Positions 15,141 to 22,431 of a stretch of 64,000 bases of DNA are shown in pieces. A model generated the notes under the pieces. The model had not been told where the DNA came from and made no database searches. It was given only the letters and a program-made list of their open reading frames with translations. The DNA is from Marinobacter sp. F4218 (GTDB lineage: Bacteria; Pseudomonadota; Gammaproteobacteria; Pseudomonadales; Oleiphilaceae). How positions within the stretch are numbered: the stretch's first letter is position 1; each line of letters starts with the position of its first letter. Location of the stretch: NCBI RefSeq assembly GCF_019443085.1, contig NZ_JAHZIL010000002.1, positions 310,001 through 374,000 on the forward strand, in the 5' to 3' direction. The translations under genes were made by a program, and so were the position numbers.

Positions 15141-16364
15141 ATGGCAGGCTCCCTGTCTCATCTGCGTGTCCTCGATCTTTCCAGAGTCCTGGCCGGCCCC
15201 TGGGCCGGCCAGATCCTTGGCGATCTGGGCGCGGAGATCATCAAGATTGAGCGCCCAGGAACAGGCGACGACACCCGCTCCTGGGGACCGCCTTATCTTC
15301 GGGGGGGCAATGGCAGCGCCGAACTCTCCGCCTATTTCCTCAGCGCCAACCGAAACAAGCAGTCGCTGGCCGTGGACATCGCCGATCCGGAGGGGCAGGA
15401 ACTGGTCCGCAAACTGGCGGCCGAATCGGATGTGGTCCTGGAAAATTTCAAGGTGGGCGGCCTCAAGCGCTATGGCCTCGATTACGACAGCCTGAAACGT
15501 ATCAACCCCAAACTCATTTACTGCTCGATCACCGGGTTTGGCCAGGACGGCCCATACGCGAACCGCCCCGGCTATGATTTCCTGATCCAGGCCATGGGCG
15601 GGTTGATGAGTATCACCGGTCAGCCGGACAGCGAGCCTGGCGCGGGCCCGATGAAGGTGGGTGTGGCGCTGACGGATATCATGACCGGGCTCTACGCCAC
15701 GATCGGCGTACTTGCCGCTCTCAGCCACCGGGACCGAACGGGCGAGGGCCAGTACGTGGAGGCCGCGCTGCTGGATGTGCAGGTGGCCTGCCTGGCCAAC
15801 CAGGCCATGAATTACCTGACCACGGGTAAGGCACCGGTCAGGATGGGAAATGCCCACCCCAATATTGTTCCTTACCAGGATTTCCCTACGGCCGATGGCA
15901 ACATGGTACTGACGATCGGCAACGATCAGCAGTTTGCCCGGCTGTGTGAGGTGCTGGAGCATGCAGAGTGGGCGTGCGATGAGCGCTTTGCGACAAACCG
16001 CGCCCGGGTGGCCAATCGCAGGGAATTGATTCCCAAGCTCAGGCAGGCCACCGTGATGCGTTCAACCCGGGAGTGGGTTGAAATCCTGGAAGGAGCCGGG
16101 GTGCCCTGCGGGCCAGTGAATACCCTGGATCAGGTATTTGACGACCCCCAGATTCTGGCCCGGGGAATGAGGCAGACTGTCACCCATACGGACTTGGGGG
16201 AGGTGCCAACGGTCGGCAATCCGATCAAGCTGAAACTGACACCGGTAACCTACCGAACGGCACCGCCGCTGTTGGGGGAGCAGTCGGAACAGGTCCTGCG
16301 GCGAGTTTTGGGGCTGTCTTCCGATGCGATCAAGGTACTCAGGGAACGCGGTGTCATCTCGTAA
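15141..16364 (+). CDS. CaiB/BaiF-family (type III) CoA-transferase
   Basis: A 407-residue family III CoA-transferase that moves CoA between carboxylic acids through an aspartyl-CoA intermediate. The N-terminus reads LRVLDLSRVLAGPWAGQIL and GAEIIKIERPGTGDDTR, both typical, and the catalytic Asp is in GYDFLIQAMGG near residue 150. Full length with the usual interlocked-dimer tail. As last gene of the operon it could activate the imported acid by using succinyl-CoA or acetyl-CoA as donor, in parallel to the synthetase at 6549. Donor and acceptor are not predictable. AAGGAG ribosome site. Confidence 0.88.
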   Translation: MAGSLSHLRVLDLSRVLAGPWAGQILGDLGAEIIKIERPGTGDDTRSWGPPYLRGGNGSAELSAYFLSANRNKQSLAVDIADPEGQELVRKLAAESDVVLENFKVGGLKRYGLDYDSLKRINPKLIYCSITGFGQDGPYANRPGYDFLIQAMGGLMSITGQPDSEPGAGPMKVGVALTDIMTGLYATIGVLAALSHRDRTGEGQYVEAALLDVQVACLANQAMNYLTTGKAPVRMGNAHPNIVPYQDFPTADGNMVLTIGNDQQFARLCEVLEHAEWACDERFATNRARVANRRELIPKLRQATVMRSTREWVEILEGAGVPCGPVNTLDQVFDDPQILARGMRQTVTHTDLGEVPTVGNPIKLKLTPVTYRTAPPLLGEQSEQVLRRVLGLSSDAIKVLRERGVIS

Positions 16365-16630
16365 ACATCTACATGGTAGTTGCCGATCGGTAAGTCTTTA
16401 TTCTTCCTGAAAAGTTCCTGTTTCGGTGCGCTCCGGGACTTGCTGAGACGCGCCCTGAAAGTGTCCCGGGCAACCCTTACGATCAGAAGTAGTAGTGAAA
16501 ATCCGTCAATGCCCAGCTTGACATGTAGTCGCGAACTACCTAAGCCTATATAACGACTGGCTAACAACAAGAATAGCCAGGTGTAAAGAAAGTTGACAAA
16601 TGTCAGGGTCAATGCGACGGAGTGCGTACC
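16365..16630. promoter_or_regulatory. Intergenic region before the Tad regulator
   Basis: 266 bp between the CoA-transferase and the AraC-type gene. A long-loop inverted repeat CCGGGAC / GTCCCGG (16433-16439, 16463-16469) may mark the end of the catabolic operon. Further on are an inverted repeat GTAGT-CGCGA-ACTAC (16525-16539), a TATATAAC box (16547-16554), and TGACA-AA-TGTCA (16594-16605) overlapping TTGACA. No well-spaced -35/-10 pair was found, which suggests an activator-dependent promoter. Confidence 0.4.
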
Positions 16631-17461
16631 ATGGACAAGGCTACCATTGTGCTTTTGGATGCCACCCAATATGGAGCAGATCAAGAGCTTGCCAGGGTAA
16701 TTAAAACCAGGTTTCCTTTGGAGCGCCGTGACAAGAGCGCTGGATTGGAAAATATTGGTTCAAATGGCGAAAACGTCATTCTCTGTTTTGAATTCGATTT
16801 TCCGGATATTTCAACACTTTCTCTTCTGAACGACACGAAACACGACCACCCCTCGATTCCAATTCTGATGTTTACCGAGCAACACTCCGAAGCGCTCGCA
16901 GTCTGGGCGCTGAGGGCTCGCGTGTGGAACTATTTCGTTAAGCCGGTGGCACCGGAGGCTGTCCTATCGTCGTTATCCATTCTCGCCAGCATGATGGCAT
17001 CACCGCGAACGAGGGATTGCCGGAACCTTGTCATTCCGCCGCAGCGCTTGCCTGACGATGCGCGATTCCAGAAGCATCGGACGGAGGACAAGCTGGTTGA
17101 ACTGGCGGTTGCCCACATTGAGCAACACTTACACGAAAAATTATCCCAGAGCGACATCGCGGACCGGTGTAACACAACCAGCTACCACCTGAGCCGGGCG
17201 TTCAAGCAGCTCTACGGGATCACGTTCCAGGATTACATCATGCGCCGCCGGCTGGATCGGGCCGGTGAGCTTCTTCGTAACGCAAGCGCTACGGTGTCCG
17301 ACGTGTGCTGGACTGTTGGTTTTCGGGATGCTTCCTATTTCTCCAGGATGTTTCACCGGCACACCGGGATGACACCGTCCCAGTATCGACGTAAGTGGTT
17401 GAATACACGCGTTGAGCATGAACAGACCGACCTTAATGTCCCGGTGGCCCTGCGCCCCTGA
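16631..17461 (+). CDS. AraC-family regulator with degenerate receiver domain
   Basis: A 276-residue protein in two parts. Residues 1-125 look like a response-regulator receiver: a first hydrophobic strand (ATIVLLDA), ILMFTE with the switch Thr, and YFVKPVAPEA with the conserved Lys-Pro. The phosphoacceptor position reads CFEFDFP, so Glu appears to replace Asp. Residues 150-260 are an AraC double helix-turn-helix (SQSDIADRCNTTSYHLSRAF and TVSDVCWTVGFRDASYFSRM). It lies directly upstream of flp and is probably the Tad-locus regulator. A Glu there may lock the domain in an active-like state or make it phosphorylation-independent. Start ATG 16631 with GGAG upstream; GTG 16622 is possible. Confidence 0.82.
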   Translation: MDKATIVLLDATQYGADQELARVIKTRFPLERRDKSAGLENIGSNGENVILCFEFDFPDISTLSLLNDTKHDHPSIPILMFTEQHSEALAVWALRARVWNYFVKPVAPEAVLSSLSILASMMASPRTRDCRNLVIPPQRLPDDARFQKHRTEDKLVELAVAHIEQHLHEKLSQSDIADRCNTTSYHLSRAFKQLYGITFQDYIMRRRLDRAGELLRNASATVSDVCWTVGFRDASYFSRMFHRHTGMTPSQYRRKWLNTRVEHEQTDLNVPVALRP

Positions 17462-17482
17462 ACATTAACTTTCTGCAAGATT

Positions 17483-17535
17483 CTCCTGTTTTTTGGCCAG
17501 AATACTCCTAACCCTCCTGCCTCACTCCTGCCTAA
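17483..17535 (+). promoter_or_regulatory. CTCCT(G/A) direct repeats upstream of flp
   Basis: CTCCTG at 17483, CTCCTA at 17505, CTCCTG at 17514 and CTCCTG at 17525; the last two are part of an 11-bp direct repeat CTCCTGCCTcA / CTCCTGCCTaA. Spacings of 22, 9 and 11 bp put three copies on roughly one helical face. AraC-family proteins bind such direct repeats, and an AraC gene ends 22 bp upstream of the first copy. Function inferred. Confidence 0.45.
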
Positions 17536-17540
17536 TCTGA

Positions 17541-17571
17541 CCTTACGGCGAAAGGAAACACCGCCGTAAGG
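17541..17571 (+). promoter_or_regulatory. Perfect 10-bp inverted repeat in the flp leader
   Basis: CCTTACGGCG (17541-17550), 11-nt loop, CGCCGTAAGG (17562-17571), 30 nt before the flp ATG. As RNA it would form a stable 5' hairpin; as DNA it could be an operator. No T-run follows, so it is not an ordinary terminator. A stabilising leader hairpin would suit a very abundant pilin mRNA. Confidence 0.55.
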
Positions 17572-17600
17572 GATCTCTGATAATTAATAGCAGGAGCTAA

Positions 17601-17795
17601 ATGATGGAAAACCTCAAATCTAAAGTGTCTCAGTTTCTTCGCGATGAAGAGGGCCTGGAACTGTCCGAATACGCGGTAGCAGGTTCATTGATCGTGATCG
17701 GTACTGTAGTGGCTTTCGGCGCGTTGTCAGGAGCAATTGGCGAAGCGATCGACGACATCACAACGGTGATTACTACCGGTGCAGCACCAGCCTGA
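17601..17795 (+). CDS. flp: Flp-type major pilin
   Basis: A 64-residue Flp/Fap pilin precursor, the main subunit of the Tad pilus. A short charged leader ends in RDEEG, followed by LELSEYAVAGSLIVIGTVVAF; cleavage after Gly18 gives Glu at +5 and Tyr at +6, the G-x(4)-E-Y processing motif of Flp pilins. Hydrophobic helix and short C-terminal tail as usual. The TadV-type peptidase encoded next should process it. AGGAG ribosome site; large hairpins flank the gene on both sides, which probably keeps its mRNA abundant relative to the downstream genes. ATG 17604 is a possible start. Confidence 0.92.
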   Translation: MMENLKSKVSQFLRDEEGLELSEYAVAGSLIVIGTVVAFGALSGAIGEAIDDITTVITTGAAPA

Positions 17796-17810
17796 GCATT
17801 ATGGTTGATT

Positions 17811-17867
17811 GAGCTAGATCGTAAACGTGGTAGGTACGGGATCTCCCCGATCCCGTACCGCTAGCTC
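17811..17867 (+). other. Two-tier hairpin between flp and the prepilin peptidase gene
   Basis: Outer arms GAGCTAG (17811-17817) and CTAGCTC (17861-17867) enclose an inner perfect 11-bp stem GGTACGGGATC / GATCCCGTACC (17833-17843, 17849-17859) with a TCCCC loop. No U-tract follows. Likely a 3' stabiliser or partial terminator that makes pilin mRNA exceed assembly-gene mRNA. Confidence 0.65.
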
Positions 17868-17885
17868 ACAGGAGTATGGATTCTC

Positions 17886-18407
17886 ATGATCGAAACAAAC
17901 TGGATGTTTTTGGTTCTCGCAATCGCTCTCGTTATCGCAGTCATCACGGATCTCAGAACGCACCGCATTCCCAATTGGTTGACATTCAGTGTGCTCACCG
18001 TGGCGTTGGCAGGTCAGGTTGCAGAGGCTCAGTGGCAAGGATTGTTTGCCGGTCTGGGAGGAGCATTGGTGGGGCTGTTGTGTTTTCTGCCCCTCCACAT
18101 TTTCGGTGCGATGGGTGCTGGCGATGTGAAACTCATGACGGCAGTGGGTGCGCTGCTGGGACCACAAGCCGCATTAATCGGAGTATTGGCGACCATTGTC
18201 TGTGGTGGTGGAATCGCCCTGGTTTTTATCGGGTCGCGTGGCGGACTCGGTGCGCTGTGGCGGCGTTACAGCCGCATGGCCGTGATGATGGCCTCTCGAC
18301 AGCCTGTTTACCTGGCGCCGGCCACCGGGGAAGCTGCAGCTGAACGCTTCCCATACGCCCTGGCCATTGCCTGCGGATCGTTCTTTTCAATCTGGTATCT
18401 GGCCTGA
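17886..18407 (+). CDS. A24-family prepilin peptidase, TadV/CpaA type
   Basis: A 173-residue inner-membrane aspartic protease that cleaves the Flp leader. The two catalytic Asp residues are visible in AVITDLRTHRIPNWLT (near residue 22) and in GAMGAGDVKLMTAVGALLG (the GxGD motif near residue 80). Four to five hydrophobic segments; it lacks the N-terminal methyltransferase domain of PilD/GspO, as is normal for TadV. It should also process the TadE/TadF pseudopilins encoded downstream. It starts 19 nt after the inter-gene hairpin, with AGGAG upstream. Confidence 0.9.
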   Translation: MIETNWMFLVLAIALVIAVITDLRTHRIPNWLTFSVLTVALAGQVAEAQWQGLFAGLGGALVGLLCFLPLHIFGAMGAGDVKLMTAVGALLGPQAALIGVLATIVCGGGIALVFIGSRGGLGALWRRYSRMAVMMASRQPVYLAPATGEAAAERFPYALAIACGSFFSIWYLA

Positions 18408-18440
18408 TACCGGCCCGGCAGTATATGGGAGTGCTTTGCA

Positions 18441-19763
18441 ATGGATGCGGAATATCTTTCTCTGGATGAGTCTTCGTTTTCTGTAAACCGGGCGGTCAGA
18501 TGCCCGCGACCCCACACCATTGAGGAAACCGGTCTCGACGCCTACTTCCTTGCGGACCTTGTGCTAAAGCACCTCCATCACCTGGGCAACCAGACCTTGG
18601 CCCAGCTTTCCAGGAATATCTGCTTGCCGGGCGCAGTTATCGAACCGGTACTGTTGATGCTTCGAAAAGAGGCTCGGATTGAGGCGAGGGGAGCGGAAAC
18701 CGGTGCCGAGGGAATTCGCTATGCATTAACCGATCGAGGCTACGCGGCTGCGCTGGATGCCCTGTCGCGGGACGGTTATTCCGGTCCGGCGCCTGTCCCT
18801 CTGGAGGCATACTCCCAGTTGATCAGGGCGCAATCCGTTTCCCTTTGTTCAGTGACATCCGACGATATTCGTCACCTGTTCCGGAACACGGTGCTGGAGG
18901 AGTCGCTCATTGATCAACTTGGCCCGGCCGTGCATTCGGGCAGGGCAGTTTTCATTTACGGACCGCCGGGAAGTGGCAAGAGCTACATAACCCGGCAACT
19001 GGTCAAACTGCTGAACGGTCCCGTGTATGTGCCTTATTCCATATTGGTTGGCGGTAGCGTGGTAGCCGTGTTCGATCCGGAATTTCACCATCCGGTTAAC
19101 CGGGCGGAGCAAGATCCGGTTCATTTGATGGAGGGTCACGATCCCCGCTATCAACTCTGCCATCGTCCGGAGGTTGTCACCGGCGGAGAGCTTACGATGG
19201 ATCTCCTGGACCTGACCTTTGACGCAGACCGAAAACAGTACCAGGCGCCGCTTCAGCTAAAGGCCAGCAACGGAATGTTCCTGATTGACGATTTGGGGCG
19301 GCAGAAGATGCCTCCTTTGTCATTACTGAATCGCTGGATCGTTCCCATGGAGGAGAAACGGGATTTCCTCCACCTCCGGGCCGGGCAGCACTTTGCCGTG
19401 CCATTCGACATGCTGCTGGTCTTCTCCACCAACCTGAACCCGCTGGATCTTGCGGATGAAGCGTTTCTCCGACGGATTGGCCACAAGATTCGCTTCAACA
19501 CCCTGGAAAGTGATCCATACCTCCGACTGTGGGCACAGGTATGCGAGCAGTACGGAATTGAAAACAACCCTGAAGTGACCCGTTACATGATGACGGAGCT
19601 TTACCCAGTGCAGGGAAGCGCTTTGCTGCCATGCCATCCCCGGGATCTTTTGAGCCTGGTCAGTGACTATTGTCGCTACCGGGGCAAGGCTCCGGAATTG
19701 AGTATCGAAGCCATTCGCTGGGCCTGGAAAACCTACTTTGTGCAGTTTGCGGATGAGAGGTGA
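18441..19763 (+). CDS. AAA-family ATPase of the Tad locus
   Basis: A 440-residue protein with a Walker A motif GPPGSGKSYITRQL near residue 172, a Walker B GMFLIDDLGRQ near 278 and a lid-like C-terminus (LLPCHPRDLLSLVSDYCRYRG). The first 120 residues look like a winged-helix region (LADLVLKHLHHLGNQTLAQL, then YALTDRGYAAALDAL). It is neither the pilus motor TadA nor TadZ, both present elsewhere in the locus. Similar AAA genes occur in some gammaproteobacterial tad loci, but I know of no assigned function; remodelling or regulation of the assembly machine is possible. Overlaps the next gene by 4 bases, so it belongs to the operon. Confidence 0.75.
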   Translation: MDAEYLSLDESSFSVNRAVRCPRPHTIEETGLDAYFLADLVLKHLHHLGNQTLAQLSRNICLPGAVIEPVLLMLRKEARIEARGAETGAEGIRYALTDRGYAAALDALSRDGYSGPAPVPLEAYSQLIRAQSVSLCSVTSDDIRHLFRNTVLEESLIDQLGPAVHSGRAVFIYGPPGSGKSYITRQLVKLLNGPVYVPYSILVGGSVVAVFDPEFHHPVNRAEQDPVHLMEGHDPRYQLCHRPEVVTGGELTMDLLDLTFDADRKQYQAPLQLKASNGMFLIDDLGRQKMPPLSLLNRWIVPMEEKRDFLHLRAGQHFAVPFDMLLVFSTNLNPLDLADEAFLRRIGHKIRFNTLESDPYLRLWAQVCEQYGIENNPEVTRYMMTELYPVQGSALLPCHPRDLLSLVSDYCRYRGKAPELSIEAIRWAWKTYFVQFADER

Positions 19764-20572
19764 TCGCTATGTTTAAAAAACGGACTTTTGTCATGTTGAC
19801 CTTTGCCCTTGCCATGGGCCTTGCAGCGGCCTTTGTGGCCAAGGGCTGGGCGATAAAGCGGCTGACCGTCTCTGAAGAGGAGGCTGGAATACCGGTGGTG
19901 GTGGCGTCTATGCAGATTCCCTTCGGGAAGAAGCTCGAGGAGACCGATCTGCGGGTTGAAACAATGCCGAGCCACCTGGTGCCTTCAAGCGCCTACAACG
20001 ACATTGAAAGCCTGAGCGGGAGCGTCGCCATGGGCACCATCTATCCCGATGAGATTGTGATGAAGGAAAAGGTCGCGCCATATGGTGGAGGCAGTGCGTT
20101 ATCTGCAGTAATTGGGCGGAACAAGCGAGCGGTCACCGTTCGGGTGAATGATGTCGTCGGGGTTGCCGGCTTCCTGATGCCGGGTAACCGTGTCGATGTC
20201 GTTGCGGCCAAGCCGGAGGGTAATCGCCGAGACTACCGGACCGAAACGCTGCTGGAAGACGTCAAGGTGCTGGCGGTCGATCAAAGCGCCTCACCAGAAA
20301 AGGACAAGCCGGTCATCGTGCGGGCGGTCACTCTCGAACTGACACCGCTCGAAGCGGAGCTCCTGGTTGAAGCAACCCAGGAAGGCATGGTCCAGCTGGC
20401 TCTGAGAAACCCCCTTGATGACAGCAAAAAGCCAAAACCTGAACCCAAGCCGGAAGTCGTCGCTGAAGCGCCGAAGCCAAAACCGGCCCCTAGAAAGCGG
20501 GTGGTTGCGACCTCTCAGCGGGTAACCGTTATCCGGGGAACGGATGTAAGCACTTCAAGAGTATCTATGTAA
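19760..20572 (+). CDS. cpaB: Flp pilus assembly protein CpaB/RcpC
   Basis: A 270-residue protein with one N-terminal membrane segment (TFVMLTFALAMGLAAAFVAK), then a SAF-type beta-clip domain (VVVASMQIPFGKKLEETDLR; TIYPDEIVMKEKV) and a second conserved block AVTVRVNDVVGVAGFLMPGN. This is the CpaB/RcpC layout. It lies in the periplasm and is thought to work with the secretin. The C-terminal 55 residues are Lys/Pro-rich, which suggests a flexible tether, possibly peptidoglycan-facing. Overlaps the AAA gene; the secretin gene follows. Confidence 0.9.
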   Translation: MIAMFKKRTFVMLTFALAMGLAAAFVAKGWAIKRLTVSEEEAGIPVVVASMQIPFGKKLEETDLRVETMPSHLVPSSAYNDIESLSGSVAMGTIYPDEIVMKEKVAPYGGGSALSAVIGRNKRAVTVRVNDVVGVAGFLMPGNRVDVVAAKPEGNRRDYRTETLLEDVKVLAVDQSASPEKDKPVIVRAVTLELTPLEAELLVEATQEGMVQLALRNPLDDSKKPKPEPKPEVVAEAPKPKPAPRKRVVATSQRVTVIRGTDVSTSRVSM

Positions 20573-20619
20573 AAGGCCTGTCCGATAAGAAAAGGACGTC
20601 ACGCAGGGAGAAGTTGGCG

Positions 20620-22113
20620 ATGAAAACAATCATGAAAATGGCAAGGAAGAACCGGACGCAGTGGCTTCAAGCCGGGGTGATGGCGCTCTGCCTGCTGGGA
20701 CTGGCTCCTGGTCTGGGAGCACAGGTCATGGTGTCCTCCGGCATTGAACGGCAGTTGGTCGATGTGGCTCTGAATCAATCCCAGATTCTTTATCTTGATG
20801 AGCCGGTGGCGAAAGTCTCGCTGGGTAATCCCGACATTGCCGATATTCTCATTCTCCGATCACGCCAACTGTACGTTGTCGGGAAAAAGCTGGGCTCGAC
20901 CAACGTGACCCTCTGGGACAATAACAACACGGTGGTCAGCGTACTTGGCATCGAGGTGACGCACGATCTGGAGGGCCTGAAATCCCGGCTGCATCAGATT
21001 CTCCCTGATGAAACCATCGAGGTTCGCTCAGCCCAGGGTGACATCGTTCTCAGCGGAGAGGTCAGCAGTGCGCCGCGTGTCGATGCCGCGGTCCAGCTGG
21101 CTCGCAGCTTCCAGGGCGTTGGCGAGGTCCCGGGCAATGTCCTGAACATGATGCAGGTGGGGGGCGCCCAACAGGTCATGCTAGAAGTCCAGGTGGCCGA
21201 AGTATCCCGGGACCTGCTCAAAAACATTGGCGCCAGGTTTGAGGTGCTTAATGTGGCCAAGAACGTCACCTCCGGCGCAAGTCGAGGAGCGACCGCGTTG
21301 GTGGGTGCGCCGATTGCCGGAGGCGGAGCCGGTATATCGGGTGATGTCACAGCGATTGTCCGGGAGCCGCTTGGCTACGATACCAGTGGCCTTTTTGCCA
21401 GCTTCCTTGACGGTACTACCCTATTTGACCTGGTGATTGAAGCAGCGGAAGAAAACAACCTGGCGAAAGTGTTGGCGGAACCCACGCTGACCACCCTTAC
21501 TGGTCAGGAAGCTACCTTCCACGCCGGTGGGGAATTCCCCGTTCCTGTGGCCGGGAGGGAAAATGAAGTCACCATAGAATTCAAGGAGTTCGGCATCAGT
21601 CTGGGCTTTCTCCCGACGGTTCTGGATTCCGGGACCATCAGCCTGAAGCTCAACATCAAGGTCAGCGAACTGAGTAACCAGAATTCGGTCGCCCTGAATA
21701 TCGAAGACGCCGGCGCCACCTTCTTCATCAATTCACTGACCAGTCGCAGTGCGTCATCAACGGTGGAGCTGGGAAATGGCCAGACCATCGGTGTCGCCGG
21801 GCTGATCAATGAAACCTTGCGGGAGCGCGTGAACAAGTTCCCGGGCCTGGGTGATATCCCGGTCCTCGGGCAGTTGTTCCGCAGCCAGGAATACATTCAG
21901 GGCAAAACCGAACTGGTGATTCTCGTTACGCCGCATTTTGCCAAACCGGTCGACCGAGAGAAATTCACTCTTCCTACAGACCGCTTTGTTGAACCCAGTT
22001 CTCTCGAATTCTATCTGCTTGGGTTTACCGAGGGCTGGGGGGCAGGGGATCGCCCGCAATCCAAGCCCATGCGTAAGGGCGGTGTTGAAGGTCAATTCGG
22101 ACACGAACTTTAA
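20620..22113 (+). CDS. cpaC: Tad secretin, CpaC/RcpA family
   Basis: A 497-residue outer-membrane secretin. Signal peptide near residues 1-35, then a pilus-type N0/BON region (LYLDEPVAKVSLGNPDIADI; VVGKKLGSTNVTLWD), a ring-building middle part and the secretin core with GQEATFHAGGEFPVPV and TIEFKEFGISLGFLPTV, ending in the VILVTPHFAKPV strand typical of the family. It forms the channel through which the Flp pilus leaves the cell. ATG 20620 with GGAG upstream is preferred to the TTG at 20614. Confidence 0.92.
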   Translation: MKTIMKMARKNRTQWLQAGVMALCLLGLAPGLGAQVMVSSGIERQLVDVALNQSQILYLDEPVAKVSLGNPDIADILILRSRQLYVVGKKLGSTNVTLWDNNNTVVSVLGIEVTHDLEGLKSRLHQILPDETIEVRSAQGDIVLSGEVSSAPRVDAAVQLARSFQGVGEVPGNVLNMMQVGGAQQVMLEVQVAEVSRDLLKNIGARFEVLNVAKNVTSGASRGATALVGAPIAGGGAGISGDVTAIVREPLGYDTSGLFASFLDGTTLFDLVIEAAEENNLAKVLAEPTLTTLTGQEATFHAGGEFPVPVAGRENEVTIEFKEFGISLGFLPTVLDSGTISLKLNIKVSELSNQNSVALNIEDAGATFFINSLTSRSASSTVELGNGQTIGVAGLINETLRERVNKFPGLGDIPVLGQLFRSQEYIQGKTELVILVTPHFAKPVDREKFTLPTDRFVEPSSLEFYLLGFTEGWGAGDRPQSKPMRKGGVEGQFGHEL

Positions 22114-22123
22114 GGTGGACACC

Positions 22124-22396
22124 ATGAAACTGATTAATAGCAAACAACAATTCGTACTGTCCGCCATCGTTGTGGCGGTGTCCCTGGGCGGATGCGCATC
22201 GCCGTCCTCCGAATGGGATTTCGGAAACTCTGTTCGCACCATGGTGGCCTCCCAGAAGTATGTGCCACCCGGCCAGGAGCCTCCAGCGATACCGACAATG
22301 GATGGGGCCCGTGCAGCCGGTGCGGTGGAACGGAACCGCACGGCTGCCCCTGCACCTCAACGAATCTATGAAGGAATGGGTGGCGCTGAGCTCTGA
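22124..22396 (+). CDS. Small Tad-locus lipoprotein
   Basis: A 90-residue precursor with an n-region MKLINSKQQ, hydrophobic core and lipobox VSLGGCASP, so it should be lipidated at Cys near position 25. The mature part is about 65 residues, Pro/Ala-rich and low complexity, with no domain I recognise. It sits between the secretin and TadG-like genes, where other tad loci encode RcpB/CpaD or a pilotin-type lipoprotein. A secretin pilotin or channel gate is therefore a reasonable guess, but it is shorter than either. ATG at 22124, 10 bp after the secretin stop, AAGG upstream. Confidence 0.7.
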   Translation: MKLINSKQQFVLSAIVVAVSLGGCASPSSEWDFGNSVRTMVASQKYVPPGQEPPAIPTMDGARAAGAVERNRTAAPAPQRIYEGMGGAEL

Positions 22397-22431
22397 AAAC
22401 AGTGAGGGGATGATGACAAGGAGGCAGCATC

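Noticed and set aside
14286..15962. Very long open frame (558 codons) on the minus strand
   Set aside because: It lies opposite the semialdehyde dehydrogenase and CoA-transferase genes, which have clear motifs; the antisense translation has no recognisable domain and is the usual product of GC-rich third positions.
16518..16554. TTGACA with TATATAAC as a sigma70 promoter for the AraC gene
   Set aside because: The spacer is about 23 bp, too long for a standard sigma70 promoter. Kept only as part of the intergenic description.
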